Shown: positions 42,804 through 51,758 of the stretch, in pieces
Layout: each line of letters starts with the position of its first letter
Position numbering within the stretch: the first letter of the stretch is position 1
Origin: Sphingobacteriaceae bacterium GW460-11-11-14-LB5
GTDB lineage: Bacteria; Bacteroidota; Bacteroidia; Sphingobacteriales; Sphingobacteriaceae
Assembly: GCA_002151545.1 (NCBI GenBank)
Contig: CP021237.1
Coordinates: 744,001 to 808,000 of the forward strand
Direction of reading: 5' to 3'
Length of the DNA stretch: 64,000 nt
Notes under the pieces: generated by a model
Databases searched by the model: none
What the model saw: the letters and a program-made list of their open reading frames with translations, nothing else
Told to the model about the DNA's origin: nothing
Translations under genes and position numbers: made by a program

Positions 42804-44012
42804 ATGATGAAAAGAATATTAATACTGGGCTGTTTATTACATTTTGCGGTTTCCTTACAGGCGCAGGTTGATACGGCAACATATAGAGCCGTTTCGAATC
42901 AGGTAAAAAAAGAGTTTGCACCAGATAAACGATCTGTTTATTTTAATGTTCAGTTTAAAGGGGATACGGTTATTGCAGAAAGTACATCGGCGCAAGTGCT
43001 TGAGGCACTAAATAATCAAACCAAAGATTTTAAGGGCTTCGTTAAAATAAATACACTGCTTCCTTCGAACAAATTGACCGGAATGGAATACGGATTAGCC
43101 AATCTTTCGGTCTGTAACAACAGAGCTGCCCCCCAAAATGCGGCAGAAATGATGACGCAGATGATTTTGGGTACACCTGTGCAGGTATTAAAAAAGCAAG
43201 GTGGCTATTATCTGGTACGCACACCCGATGGTTACTTATCGTGGACTGACGGTACCGCTGTAAGTGTAATGGATAAAGCGGCTTTTGACCAATGGAAAAA
43301 ATCGAAAAGGATTATTTTTACTTCCGACTTTGGTCATGCTTTTAGTCAGGCAGATGTGAACTCCTCCCGCGTTTCTGATTTAGTGAGTGGCAATATCTTA
43401 GTGTTAACTGGTGAAGAAAAAGCTTATTATCAGGTTCTTTTCCCTGATAAACGTACCGGCTACATTAAAAAAACTGATGCGAAGTTGTTTTCGAGCTGGA
43501 TTAAAAGGCCTAATCCAAGCGCTGAATCTATTTTAACTACAGCAAAAACATTAATTGGCGTACCCTATCTTTGGGGTGGTACATCTAACAAAGGTGTAGA
43601 TTGTAGCGGTTTTACCAAAACAAGTTATTTTCTGAATGGGATCATTATTCCGAGAGATGCTTCACAACAAGCTTTGGTTGGCGAAGATGTTGATATTTTA
43701 GAACAGGATTCAATCAGCCTGACTAAGTGTCTTAGCAATTTAAAGGCTGGCGATTTACTGTTTTTCGCCGCTGCAAAGCTGAGGGGAACTACAGGGGGGA
43801 GGATAACGCATACCGCTATTTATATGGGTGATGGCGAATTTATTCAATCAGCAGGAATGGTCAGGATTAACAGCTTAAAACCCGATGCTGCCAATTTTGA
43901 TGAGCGGGAAAGTAAAACCCTGGTGAGCGCCAAACGTTTTTTAACCCAGATTGGTAAGCCCGAAATTACAAGGGTAGATCAACATGACTGGTATGGCACC
44001 TCAGCCTATTAA
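42804..44012 (+). CDS. SH3b plus NlpC/P60 (C40) cell-wall peptidase
   Basis: A 402-residue exported protein. Signal peptide MKRILILGCLLHFAVSLQAQ. Two SH3-like bacterial domains occupy about 75-155 and 165-240 (ILGTPVQVLKKQGGYYLVRT, then VLTGEEKAYYQVLFPDKRTG). The C40 peptidase domain starts near 255: LIGVPYLWGGTSNKGVDCSGFTKTSYF (catalytic Cys), then RITHTAIYMGDGEFIQSAG with the catalytic His. The SH3 repeats are expected to bind the glycan or peptide. It resembles the endopeptidases that trim peptidoglycan in Bacteroidota. Confidence 0.88.
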   Translation: MMKRILILGCLLHFAVSLQAQVDTATYRAVSNQVKKEFAPDKRSVYFNVQFKGDTVIAESTSAQVLEALNNQTKDFKGFVKINTLLPSNKLTGMEYGLANLSVCNNRAAPQNAAEMMTQMILGTPVQVLKKQGGYYLVRTPDGYLSWTDGTAVSVMDKAAFDQWKKSKRIIFTSDFGHAFSQADVNSSRVSDLVSGNILVLTGEEKAYYQVLFPDKRTGYIKKTDAKLFSSWIKRPNPSAESILTTAKTLIGVPYLWGGTSNKGVDCSGFTKTSYFLNGIIIPRDASQQALVGEDVDILEQDSISLTKCLSNLKAGDLLFFAAAKLRGTTGGRITHTAIYMGDGEFIQSAGMVRINSLKPDAANFDERESKTLVSAKRFLTQIGKPEITRVDQHDWYGTSAY

Positions 44013-44046
44013 CGGTTGGGTTGAAGCAGATGTTCAATAAGTTTTA

Positions 44047-44115
44047 GCGTCATCCTGAGTTCATCTCAGGATCTTAATAGTAACAGATACTGAAACAAGT
44101 TCAGTATGACGCAAG
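44047..44115. repeat. catcctgag...cagtatgacg hairpin repeat
   Basis: gcgtcatcctgagttcatct, with caggatcttaatag and ctgaaacaagttcagtatga following, forms an imperfect palindrome between the convergent NlpC/P60 and SDR genes. A member of the dispersed catcctgag family. Confidence 0.55.
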
Positions 44116-44163
44116 GATTTTAATTTATTTTGTGACCCTTGCGCCTTAGCGGTTAACTAAATT

Positions 44164-44928
44164 TTACAAAAACATACCACCCGATGCTTCAATGCGTTGT
44201 GCATTAATCCATCTGGCATCTTCGGTACATAAAAAAGCAACCACGCCGCCAATATCATCAGGTAAACCTACACGGCCTAAAGCAGTATGCGAAGCAATTC
44301 CGGCATTAAGCTGATCGTTATCGCGCACTACACCACCACCAAAATCGGTTTCTATGGCACCTGGAGCAACAATATTCGATCTAATTCCTCTTGCACCCAA
44401 TTCCTTGGCCTGGTATTTTGTTAAGGTTTCCATTGCACCTTTCATCGAGGCATAGGCTGCATAGCCAGGGGTAGCAAAACGTGCCAAACCAGTAGAAAGA
44501 TTAATAATCCCACTGCCATCATTTAATAATGCCAAAGCCTTTTGGGTTAAAAAGAAGGCTCCTTTATAGTGGATGTTTACCAAAGTATCAAATTGTTCTT
44601 CAGTCGTTTCTGCAAATGAAGCATGAATGCCAATACCCGCATTATTAATTAGAAAATCGAATTTTTCGGCATTAAAAACAGATTTCAATACCGTTTTAAC
44701 TTCCGTAAAAAAGGCATCGAAAGTTTTAGTATCGGCAACGTTTAACTGTAATGCTGCAGCCTGAACCCCTAACTGTTTTATTTCGTTAACGGTATCTTCG
44801 GCTTCTTCTTTTTTTGATTGATAGGTAACAATGACACCAATTCCTTTTGCTGCAATTTTTAAAGCGGCATTTTTTCCTAATCCGCGGCTACCGCCGGTTA
44901 TCAGGGCAATTTTATTTTGTGTTTCCAT
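44164..44928 (-). CDS. short-chain dehydrogenase/reductase
   Basis: A 254-residue classical SDR: cofactor motif ALITGGSRGLGKNAALKI (about 8-25), NNAG in DFLINNAGIGIH, active-site Ser in IINLSTGLA and the YxxxK pair in GYAAYASMKGAMETL. The C-terminal ARWINAQRIEASGGMFL is typical. The segment after strand 2 (TYQSKKEEA) is compatible with NADP. The AraC-type regulator lies 86 bases upstream on the same strand and may control it. Confidence 0.92.
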   Translation of the reverse strand: METQNKIALITGGSRGLGKNAALKIAAKGIGVIVTYQSKKEEAEDTVNEIKQLGVQAAALQLNVADTKTFDAFFTEVKTVLKSVFNAEKFDFLINNAGIGIHASFAETTEEQFDTLVNIHYKGAFFLTQKALALLNDGSGIINLSTGLARFATPGYAAYASMKGAMETLTKYQAKELGARGIRSNIVAPGAIETDFGGGVVRDNDQLNAGIASHTALGRVGLPDDIGGVVAFLCTEDARWINAQRIEASGGMFL

Positions 44929-45014
44929 TTTCTTTAAATTTGTTAAACAAAGTTAGATGGAAAGCCGCTGTAAAAATGGTGATAGCTTAAGTAAAAATGG
45001 TGACTGTTTAAGTT

Positions 45015-45422
45015 TTATATGGTGACAATTTCCTTATTGCCGGCTAAAGACTGGAAATAAGCTTCCCTGTACTGTTTAGGAGTCTGGCCGGAGAAATGTT
45101 TAAAAAACTTGGTAAAGTTAGAGGGGTCGTAGGTTAATGTCCTTGCGATTTCGGCAATAGGCATACTTACATTCTGCAACATCGATTTCGAAATTTCCAT
45201 TAAACGTTCTTCAAAGAAATAACAAGGCGAATAACCTGTTGCCGATTTAATGGTATTGCTTAAGTGTGTGGGGTGAACATGAATAAGTTCGGCAAAATCT
45301 CTTACTTCGAACATTTCAGTTGCCCGGCCCGATACCACATCATCTAAATGTTTATCCAACTCTTTCAAAAAATCGGCTGCGATTTCATGTTGACGGGCAA
45401 AAAACTTCTGTGGGATTTTCAT
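45015..45422 (-). CDS. AraC-type helix-turn-helix regulator
   Basis: Started at ATG 45422 the product has 135 residues (MKIPQKFFARQHEIAADFLK). A frame extension to 45509 exists but lacks convincing features. The two AraC HTH motifs are clear: ELIHVHPTHLSNTIKSATGYSPCYFF and MPIAEIARTLTYDPSNFTKFFKHFSGQTPKQYRE. The ligand-sensing domain of longer AraC proteins is absent or very short. It is probably a regulator of the downstream SDR gene (by position). Confidence 0.8.
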   Translation of the reverse strand: MKIPQKFFARQHEIAADFLKELDKHLDDVVSGRATEMFEVRDFAELIHVHPTHLSNTIKSATGYSPCYFFEERLMEISKSMLQNVSMPIAEIARTLTYDPSNFTKFFKHFSGQTPKQYREAYFQSLAGNKEIVTI

Positions 45423-45542
45423 ATCAAAGCGATTCCGGTTTAAACAAATATAATATTCAGCTAAATGATTATGAAATCTGAAACCTATGGTAATGGTATT
45501 TGTGACCAAAGGATTACGCGCTATCTGGCAGTTTATGGAAAA

Positions 45543-46385
45543 TTACTTGTTTTTTTTCTTCCCTAACCATAATAAACTGTTGATAATCATTTTATTCTGT
45601 GTTTCATTGCCGAAGGTGTAAGAGAGTGTTTTATTGGTTTTATCGTATTTGTGCTCGTAGTCAATGTCATTATGCCCCATGTTTACATAAACCATTTTAA
45701 ATTTTTTATTGCTCCAAACCACCGGATAATAACCATTATGCCAGATCTCGTGTGCTTTTGGGCCGGTACCTAACGGAAAACTAGATGAATCAATAGATAG
45801 TAAAATCTGGATGTCTGGATTTTTTCTTAAATCATTCTGCCAGCGATACCATTCGTTGGGCTGTGCTTTAAAGGTATTGGGCAGGTGTTTGGTTACCGCA
45901 TGTTTTTTATTTTCTACTTTAAGTATTGCCGATGTTGGTCGCCAGGTATTACTGCCATATTCGCCCGATCCTAAAAAGGTATGGTGGTACCAGTTCCAGT
46001 TTTGATCGAAAGCCGACTTTGAAAGGGCAAAGGCAGAAAAATGAAAACCCATCCATCCGCCACCATTTTCCATATATTTTTCAAAAGCTTTGCGCTGTTC
46101 GGCTGATTCCGGCCGGGTATCTAAAAACATAACAACCTGATATTTAGCTAGAAACCAGGCGTTTAAATTACTCCAGTTTGCTGTAGAATCGTAGCTGAAG
46201 TGATATTTTTCAGCCATTTTAGGAAACCATTTGTTTGCTTCATGAACAAAACTGATGTGCGCCTGATCATTTTTGGCCGTGTAAAAGGCAATGACCTTAA
46301 ATTTTGGTTTTCCCTGTGCAATAACCATTGAAATGCTGAAAAAAACAGCTAAAATGGTGAGTATCGATTTTTTGGCCTTATACAT
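45543..46385 (-). CDS. ThuA-like domain protein, exported
   Basis: A 280-residue protein with a signal peptide (SILTILAVFFSISMVIAQG). The ThuA fold (glutamine amidotransferase-like) shows KFKVIAFYTAKNDQAHISFVHEANKWF, then YQVVMFLDTRPESAEQRKAFEKYMENGGGWMGFHFS and NEWYRWQNDLR. It ends VWSNKKFKMVYVNMGHNDID. ThuA-like proteins are linked to sugar metabolism in several bacteria, but their reaction is unclear. Monocistronic. Confidence 0.88.
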   Translation of the reverse strand: MYKAKKSILTILAVFFSISMVIAQGKPKFKVIAFYTAKNDQAHISFVHEANKWFPKMAEKYHFSYDSTANWSNLNAWFLAKYQVVMFLDTRPESAEQRKAFEKYMENGGGWMGFHFSAFALSKSAFDQNWNWYHHTFLGSGEYGSNTWRPTSAILKVENKKHAVTKHLPNTFKAQPNEWYRWQNDLRKNPDIQILLSIDSSSFPLGTGPKAHEIWHNGYYPVVWSNKKFKMVYVNMGHNDIDYEHKYDKTNKTLSYTFGNETQNKMIINSLLWLGKKKNK

Positions 46386-46491
46386 TTGGTCAGATTAGCT
46401 TACTAAATTAATAAAACGCAGTTTAATTGAATTTGCCTTAGAAAATAACAAAGCCAGAATGTGGTTTTACAAACAGTTCAATCGATTGATA

Positions 46492-47175
46492 TTATGATTT
46501 CAATTCAAATACCTGTAGTTTTTTTACGAATCTTTCCCTTTGGTACCAATCGTTATAAACCAGTTCTATCTGTTTTACTTCGAAAGTGCCAAAATCAAAA
46601 CCCCTGTACTTTTCGATCAGATTAAGCAAAGTATCTATATGTTTCAGCTCCGATCTGAAACGGATTACTGTAGCATGGGCAGTTTGGATGGTATAACGTT
46701 TATCGATGCTTTGTTGCAAACCTGAATTTTTAAAGCCTGCCCGTAAATCGTCTCTGATTTCGTTTAAGGTATCCGTTAAAAAACCTTGAATTAAAATACA
46801 GGATGGTGATGCCGTAAGCCCTTTAAACTGAATTTTGAAACTTTTATGCCTCGCAAGCACCTTTTGGATAAGCTGAATATAGTCCTCCACCTCAATATCC
46901 TTTAAATCGAAGCCCTCATAACAGGAAATGATAGACATTAAGGTAATGTGGATATCTGAATTTTGATAATAATATTGATCAGGTTCAATGGCTTCCGCTT
47001 CCGCTAAAAACTGTTGGATGTTGGTGTTGGTTGCCGCATCAGGCCTGATGACCAAAGTGAGTCCAAAACGCTGGTCAGTATTTGAATCGATTAAATGATC
47101 TGTTTCATATCGGCCAGCTGATATTTTCGCAACAGCGTCGGTATACAGTTTATGGTAATGTTCGGCTAAATTCAT
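46492..47175 (-). CDS. 2H phosphoesterase superfamily protein
   Basis: A 227-residue protein with the two H-x-T/S-hydrophobic motifs that define 2H phosphoesterases: HITLMSI (about 75-81) and HATVIRF (about 167-173). The superfamily includes 2'-5' RNA ligase/phosphodiesterases and cyclic phosphodiesterases. The substrate cannot be read. glyS lies upstream on the same strand with a strong terminator between them. Confidence 0.8.
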   Translation of the reverse strand: MNLAEHYHKLYTDAVAKISAGRYETDHLIDSNTDQRFGLTLVIRPDAATNTNIQQFLAEAEAIEPDQYYYQNSDIHITLMSIISCYEGFDLKDIEVEDYIQLIQKVLARHKSFKIQFKGLTASPSCILIQGFLTDTLNEIRDDLRAGFKNSGLQQSIDKRYTIQTAHATVIRFRSELKHIDTLLNLIEKYRGFDFGTFEVKQIELVYNDWYQRERFVKKLQVFELKS

Positions 47176-47185
47176 TTTTTATACA

Positions 47186-47217
47186 CAAAAAAGTCGCAGG
47201 GGTAAAACCTGCGACTG
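47186..47217 (-). terminator. glyS terminator
   Basis: On the minus strand agtcgcagg (from 47216) and cctgcgact (to 47192) pair and are followed by six to seven T. It stands 51 bases after the glyS stop. Between the two is a tgctgaattaaattcagca hairpin (47238-47256). Confidence 0.85.
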
Positions 47218-47267
47218 AACTATTTATCTTGTGAGATGCTGAATTAAATTCAGCATGACGATTCGTT

Positions 47268-48911
47268 TTATGCTAACAAGGTTTTCCAGCTTACTGCCGA
47301 GCCTATAATGTTTCCTAAATCGGCAATGGCTACGCGTTCTTGTTCCATGCTGTCGCGGTGACGAATGGTAACCGTGTTATCTTCTAAACTTTGATGATCA
47401 ACGGTAATACAGAAAGGTGTACCCACAGCATCCTGACGGCGGTAACGTTTACCAATCGCATCTTTCTCTTCATAAATACAGTTGAAATCAAATTTCAAGG
47501 TATCCATAATTTCGCGGGCCTTTTCAGGCAAGCCATCTTTTTTGGTTAATGGGAAAATGGCAACTTTGTAAGGTGCTAAAGCAGGGTGTAAACGTAATAA
47601 AGTACGGCTATCCTGTTTGTCATCGGTGCTTAAATCCTGCTCTTCAAAGGCATTAATCATGGTTAACAAGAACATACGGTCTAAACCGATAGATGTTTCG
47701 ATTACATAAGGAACGTAATTGCCATAAGGTTTACCTTCTTCATTTAAATCGTTATCGAAATACTGCATTTTCTTGCCAGAATATTCCTGGTGTTGGGTTA
47801 AATCGAAATCGGTACGGCTATGGATACCTTCAACTTCTTTAAATCCGAATGGGAATTCGAATTCGATATCAGTAGCGGCATTGGCATAGTGTGCTAGTTT
47901 TACGTGGTCGTGGTAACGGTATTTTTCAGGCGAAGTACCTAAAGCTTTATGCCACTTTAAACGTGCTTCTTTCCAGTATTCGAACCATTTTTTGTCTTCA
48001 CCCGGGCGAACAAAAAATTGCATTTCCATTTGCTCAAACTCACGCATCCGCATAATAAACTGACGGGCAATTACCTCATTCCGGAAGGCTTTACCAATCT
48101 GTGCAATACCAAAAGGAATTTTCATCCTTCCAGATTTTTGAACATTTAAAAAGTTTACGAAAATACCCTGCGCTGTTTCCGGACGAAGATAAACTTCATC
48201 GCTACCTTCGGCCATTGCACCGAATTGGGTGCTGAACATCAGGTTAAACTGGCGTACATCAGTCCAGTTAGACGTTTTAGAAATCGGACAGATTACTTTG
48301 TAATCAACAATTAAATCTTTTAGCTGTGCTAAGTTTTCCGACTTCAGCGCAAGGTTCATTTCTACCTCAAGCGTTAAACCCTTTTTAACAAATCTCCAGC
48401 TTGCTTCCTCCACAAAAGGATATTTTGCATGGTCTAAAATCGTTTCCTCATCTTTAAATGTTGGAACCCAGCTCGCCTGACCTTCATCACTTAAACCCAA
48501 TATTTCTTGCTGAAATGCTTCAAATTTAGCCTTATTCTCCGCACTGAAATTGGCCAGTTCTGAATATAACTCATCAATTTTATTCTCCAATAACTGATCG
48601 GCACGGTAACGTTTTTTAGAATCCTTGTTGTCGATCATGGGGTCGTTAAAACCATCAACATGTCCGCTGGCTTTCCAAACCTTGGGGTGCATAAAAATTG
48701 CAGAATCAATCCCTACAATGTTTTCGTGCATCTGCACCATAGCTTTCCACCAGTAGGTTTTAATATTGTTTTTTAACTCGGCACCCAATTGGCCATAATC
48801 GTAAACAGCACTTAAGCCATCATATATTTCGCTGCTCTGGAATACAAAACCGTATTCTTTAGCGTGTGATATTACATTTTTAAATTGTTCGTCGTTATTC
48901 TTTTGAGCCAT
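47268..48911 (-). CDS. glyS: glycine--tRNA ligase (dimeric type)
   Basis: The 547-residue class II aminoacyl-tRNA synthetase attaches glycine to its tRNA. Visible parts are the N-terminal SSEIYDGLSAVYDYGQLGAELKNNIK, motif 2 region VIARQFIMRMREFEQMEMQFFVRPGE, and YLRPETAQGIFVNF. Motif 3 is VIETSIGLDRMFLLTMINAF and the C-terminal anticodon-binding domain contains LAPYKVAIFPLTKKDG. A single-chain enzyme of this layout is the alpha2 type, unlike the alpha2beta2 type of E. coli. Confidence 0.95.
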   Translation of the reverse strand: MAQKNNDEQFKNVISHAKEYGFVFQSSEIYDGLSAVYDYGQLGAELKNNIKTYWWKAMVQMHENIVGIDSAIFMHPKVWKASGHVDGFNDPMIDNKDSKKRYRADQLLENKIDELYSELANFSAENKAKFEAFQQEILGLSDEGQASWVPTFKDEETILDHAKYPFVEEASWRFVKKGLTLEVEMNLALKSENLAQLKDLIVDYKVICPISKTSNWTDVRQFNLMFSTQFGAMAEGSDEVYLRPETAQGIFVNFLNVQKSGRMKIPFGIAQIGKAFRNEVIARQFIMRMREFEQMEMQFFVRPGEDKKWFEYWKEARLKWHKALGTSPEKYRYHDHVKLAHYANAATDIEFEFPFGFKEVEGIHSRTDFDLTQHQEYSGKKMQYFDNDLNEEGKPYGNYVPYVIETSIGLDRMFLLTMINAFEEQDLSTDDKQDSRTLLRLHPALAPYKVAIFPLTKKDGLPEKAREIMDTLKFDFNCIYEEKDAIGKRYRRQDAVGTPFCITVDHQSLEDNTVTIRHRDSMEQERVAIADLGNIIGSAVSWKTLLA

Positions 48912-48919
48912 AATGCAGC

Positions 48920-49740
48920 AAAGATAATAAATAAGGTAAAAGGTAAGAGGTAAAAGGTAAAAGGTTTTTGATCAAGCTAAAAAAACAATCCAATCGTCCT
49001 GCTGAATTTATTTCAGCATCTTTCAAGGGAATCAGATCCGTGATAAGTCAGCTTATTTGCCCTTAAATCTCTTAAATGGTTCAAATGATTTGAAAAGCAA
49101 TTGGAATGCTAATCGGTTTAATCAACCCTGCTTTCCGCTTTACTTGTTACACTCGTGCCCGCTGCAATCAAGGTAAAAGGTAAAAGGTAAAAGGTTTTTG
49201 ATCAAGCTAAAAAAACAATCCAATCGTCCTGCTGAATTTATTTCAGCATCTTTCAAGGGAATCAGATCCGTGATAAGTCAACTTATATGCCCTTAAATCT
49301 CTTAAATGGTACAAATAATATGGAAAGCAATTGCCGTGCTAATCGTTTTAATCAACCCTGCTTTCCGCTTTACTTGTTACACTCGTGCCCGCTGCAATCA
49401 AGGTAAAAGGTAAGAGGTAAAAGGTTTTTGATCAATGGGCAAAGGAACTGCATATTTTAGAATTTCTGCACTTAACTTCGGTGTGCTAAGGTGCCTTAGG
49501 TGGTCGAAAACGGGTGAAAGGCAGTCTTGCCAGTCAGCTTATTTGCCCTTAAATCTCTTAAATGGTTCAAATGATTTGGAAAGCAATTGGAACGCTAGTC
49601 GGTTTCAGTAGTCCTGCTTTCCGCTTTAATCGTTACACTCGTGCCCGCTGCAATCAGGTTTAGGTGGCCACTTTAGTGCTTCTATTTTTGTATTAATAGC
49701 AAACAGCCAGACCGAAGCCTTCCCATAAAGTGCTATAGCA
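48920..49740. repeat. three tandem ~230 bp repeat units
   Basis: Units start at about 48941, 49171 and 49401 (exact 230-base period for aaggtttttgatcaa). Each runs through aaggtaaaagg, ctgctgaatttatttcagca, ttaaatctcttaaatggt and tgctttccgctttacttgtt to actcgtgcccgctgcaatca. The third is diverged in its first half (49431-49530 has other sequence) and its end is at 49656, followed by caggtttaggtggccac. The whole region from 48912 to 49787 has no gene that can be supported. Confidence 0.85.
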
Positions 49741-49787
49741 CCTTTATTAATCATTTGCTTGATCTCATCAGACTTAACTCAGCTATA

Positions 49788-49826
49788 AAAAAAAATCAGT
49801 GCAACTAAATGTCGCACCGATTTTAA
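49788..49826 (-). terminator. terminator after the small I9-like gene
   Basis: On the minus strand aaatcggtgc and gcactgattt pair with one mismatch and are followed by nine T. It stands about 30 bases after the stop codon. Confidence 0.8.
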
Positions 49827-49855
49827 AATTAAGCGCATGATTAGGTTTTGCTGGC

Positions 49856-50059
49856 TTAAATGCTGATGTCCCTTTCCTCTTCAACACTTAATACGCCATC
49901 AATTTTTTTGATATCTGCAATTTTATGGTTGCCCGGAACAATTACAACTACACCAATTGCATCTAAGGCTTCTACATCTTTAACACCAATTTCCTTCAGC
50001 GCTTTGACCACTAAATCCATTGCGTCGTCTTTTACAGATATTAACCATTTTGTTTTCAT
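49856..50059 (-). CDS. 67-residue I9-propeptide-like protein, partner of the subtilase
   Basis: The 67-residue protein has predicted strand-helix-strand-helix-strand order: KWLISVKD, MDLVVKALKEIG, VEALDAIGVVVIVPG, HKIADIKKID, VLSVEEERDISI. This matches the small inhibitor/chaperone fold of subtilisin propeptides (I9). The ATG overlaps the subtilase stop codon (ATGA, 4 bases), so the two are translationally coupled. The ending with a short strand and charged tail is like propeptides that sit in a subtilase active site. Interpretation: a stand-alone intramolecular-chaperone or inhibitor acting on the adjacent enzyme. A heavy-metal-associated fold is an alternative, but the C-x-x-C motif is absent. 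Confidence 0.6.
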   Translation of the reverse strand: MKTKWLISVKDDAMDLVVKALKEIGVKDVEALDAIGVVVIVPGNHKIADIKKIDGVLSVEEERDISI

Positions 50060-51507
50060 CTTATAATTTTTTCTATTGGACCAATTGGATCGATAGGGAA
50101 TTTCGGATTAACTAAAATAGGGAGTTTATCAATTGGGAATTTATCAATCGGTAATCTATCAATCGGTAATCTATCAATCGGGTATTTTATCAATCTTGTT
50201 TTTGTAGGTGCCTGTACCAATCCAGCTCCTACATCTCTACCTGGTAAAGGTAATGCTTTAGCCGTTGAGGTTAATTTTCTCCATAAATTAATTCCTCTCA
50301 AACCCGATGCCTGTGCCCATAGTGCGGCAATACCTGCAACATGTGGTGTAGCCATACTGGTTCCGTTCCAGCTTGCATATTTGGTAGGCAGTTTTGTAGA
50401 AGAGTATACGTTAACACCCGGAGCTGCAATATCTACAGCGCCATAAGTTGGGTAAAGGCCTCCGTTAGAAAAAGCGGCCACATTCATACTCACATCTACC
50501 GCACCAACAGCCATTATCGACGGGCAATTTGCAGGGTGCATTACCTGTCTTACTGTGCCTGGCCTTGCCGAGTCGTTTCCTGCAGCAGCAATAATTAAAG
50601 TGCCTTGTGCCAAAGCGCGGGCTGCAGCGGTTTCAAAAACAGCTGAATAACCTGCTCCTGTTACAAAGCCCCTCAGCGACATGCTTACCACATCGCAACG
50701 GTTGGCAATGGCCCAGTTAATACCAGCAAGAATACCGCCATCTCCACCAGATCCACCATTGCTTAAAACTTTTCCGATATAAATACTTGCGGCATACGCA
50801 ATACCGTATCTTTCAGTAGCCGATGGCGAGCTAGAAGGACCACAGGCGGTACCAGTACAGTGCGTGCCATGGCCATGTCCATCTTGCGTACTTTCTCCGC
50901 TGATAAAACTTTGATGAACAACAGGGCGGCCAGCAAAATCAGGGTGATGGAAATCAAATCCTGTATCCAATATGGCAACTTTAATGCCGGCACCATTGTA
51001 AGGATTGTATCTTAAAAAGCTGGTGGGTACCACATTGGTTGCTTTTAATCCCCAGGTGGCGCCAACAGATTCTACTTCCGATTCCTGCTCTTCATAGCTG
51101 TAATCTTCTGTTTCGGTTCCAACCAATACATTGGTCATTTGGTTTACCGCATCTCTGTAACCCTCTACATAATTTTGGGTACTTTCATCCAGCATTCCAA
51201 TAGCATAAACTACTCTTTCTTTTTCTACAATCATCTCAGTGTCGCCTAAACTGCTGATTGAATTTTCAATTTTTGGTTTTTCGTTTACAATGGCGATACC
51301 TAGCTTGTCTAAGATGATACCATCGGTTTTAGCAAGGTCTTTATCAGTGAAAAACTCGTTTTCAAATTCTAAAGAGCTTTTTAAGTTCAATCCGCTAACA
51401 GAATTGATCTGGTTAATAGAATCGGAGGTGTTTGATCCTTCTGGCAGTAATACCAGGTATCTTCCGGTGTACTGTACTTTTTCTTCTTTTTTCAATGTTT
51501 TTGACAT
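50056..51507 (-). CDS. S8 subtilisin-like serine protease with C-terminal PID repeats
   Basis: A 483-residue protein without a recognisable signal peptide. The catalytic triad is Asp181 (VAILDTGFDFHHPDF), His213 (DGHGHGTHCTGT) and Ser384 (NGTSMATPHVAGIAAL), with oxyanion Asn311 (AAAGNDSA). The first ~105 residues also look I9-like (RYLVLLPEGS, GIILDKLGIAIVN, MIVEKERVVYAIG). The C-terminus after residue 440 is a degenerate five-residue repeat: KYPID RLPID RLPID KFPID KLPIL, then KFPIDPIGPIEK. Absence of a signal suggests an intracellular subtilase or export by another route. It is upstream of, and overlaps, the 67-residue partner gene. Confidence 0.9.
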   Translation of the reverse strand: MSKTLKKEEKVQYTGRYLVLLPEGSNTSDSINQINSVSGLNLKSSLEFENEFFTDKDLAKTDGIILDKLGIAIVNEKPKIENSISSLGDTEMIVEKERVVYAIGMLDESTQNYVEGYRDAVNQMTNVLVGTETEDYSYEEQESEVESVGATWGLKATNVVPTSFLRYNPYNGAGIKVAILDTGFDFHHPDFAGRPVVHQSFISGESTQDGHGHGTHCTGTACGPSSSPSATERYGIAYAASIYIGKVLSNGGSGGDGGILAGINWAIANRCDVVSMSLRGFVTGAGYSAVFETAAARALAQGTLIIAAAGNDSARPGTVRQVMHPANCPSIMAVGAVDVSMNVAAFSNGGLYPTYGAVDIAAPGVNVYSSTKLPTKYASWNGTSMATPHVAGIAALWAQASGLRGINLWRKLTSTAKALPLPGRDVGAGLVQAPTKTRLIKYPIDRLPIDRLPIDKFPIDKLPILVNPKFPIDPIGPIEKIIR

Positions 51508-51758
51508 GGTTTTAATGTTTTAGGTTTTGCCTACTCTATTCAGGATTTTCGGCTTGTTCCTTTGTGTTAAACAATACCCAAAATTGAAATAGTTACCGTG
51601 AAAAAATGGCAGGTAAAACACTAAAAACCAGTAGTAAAAGCAACAAAATAAAAAGCGGTAAAAACAACATTAAAATATGGGGAAAACCCCATCTGTTATC
51701 CATAAAAGTTTTATCACATTTGGGAATAAAAGTTAACTTTAATTAAAACTTAAAAATT

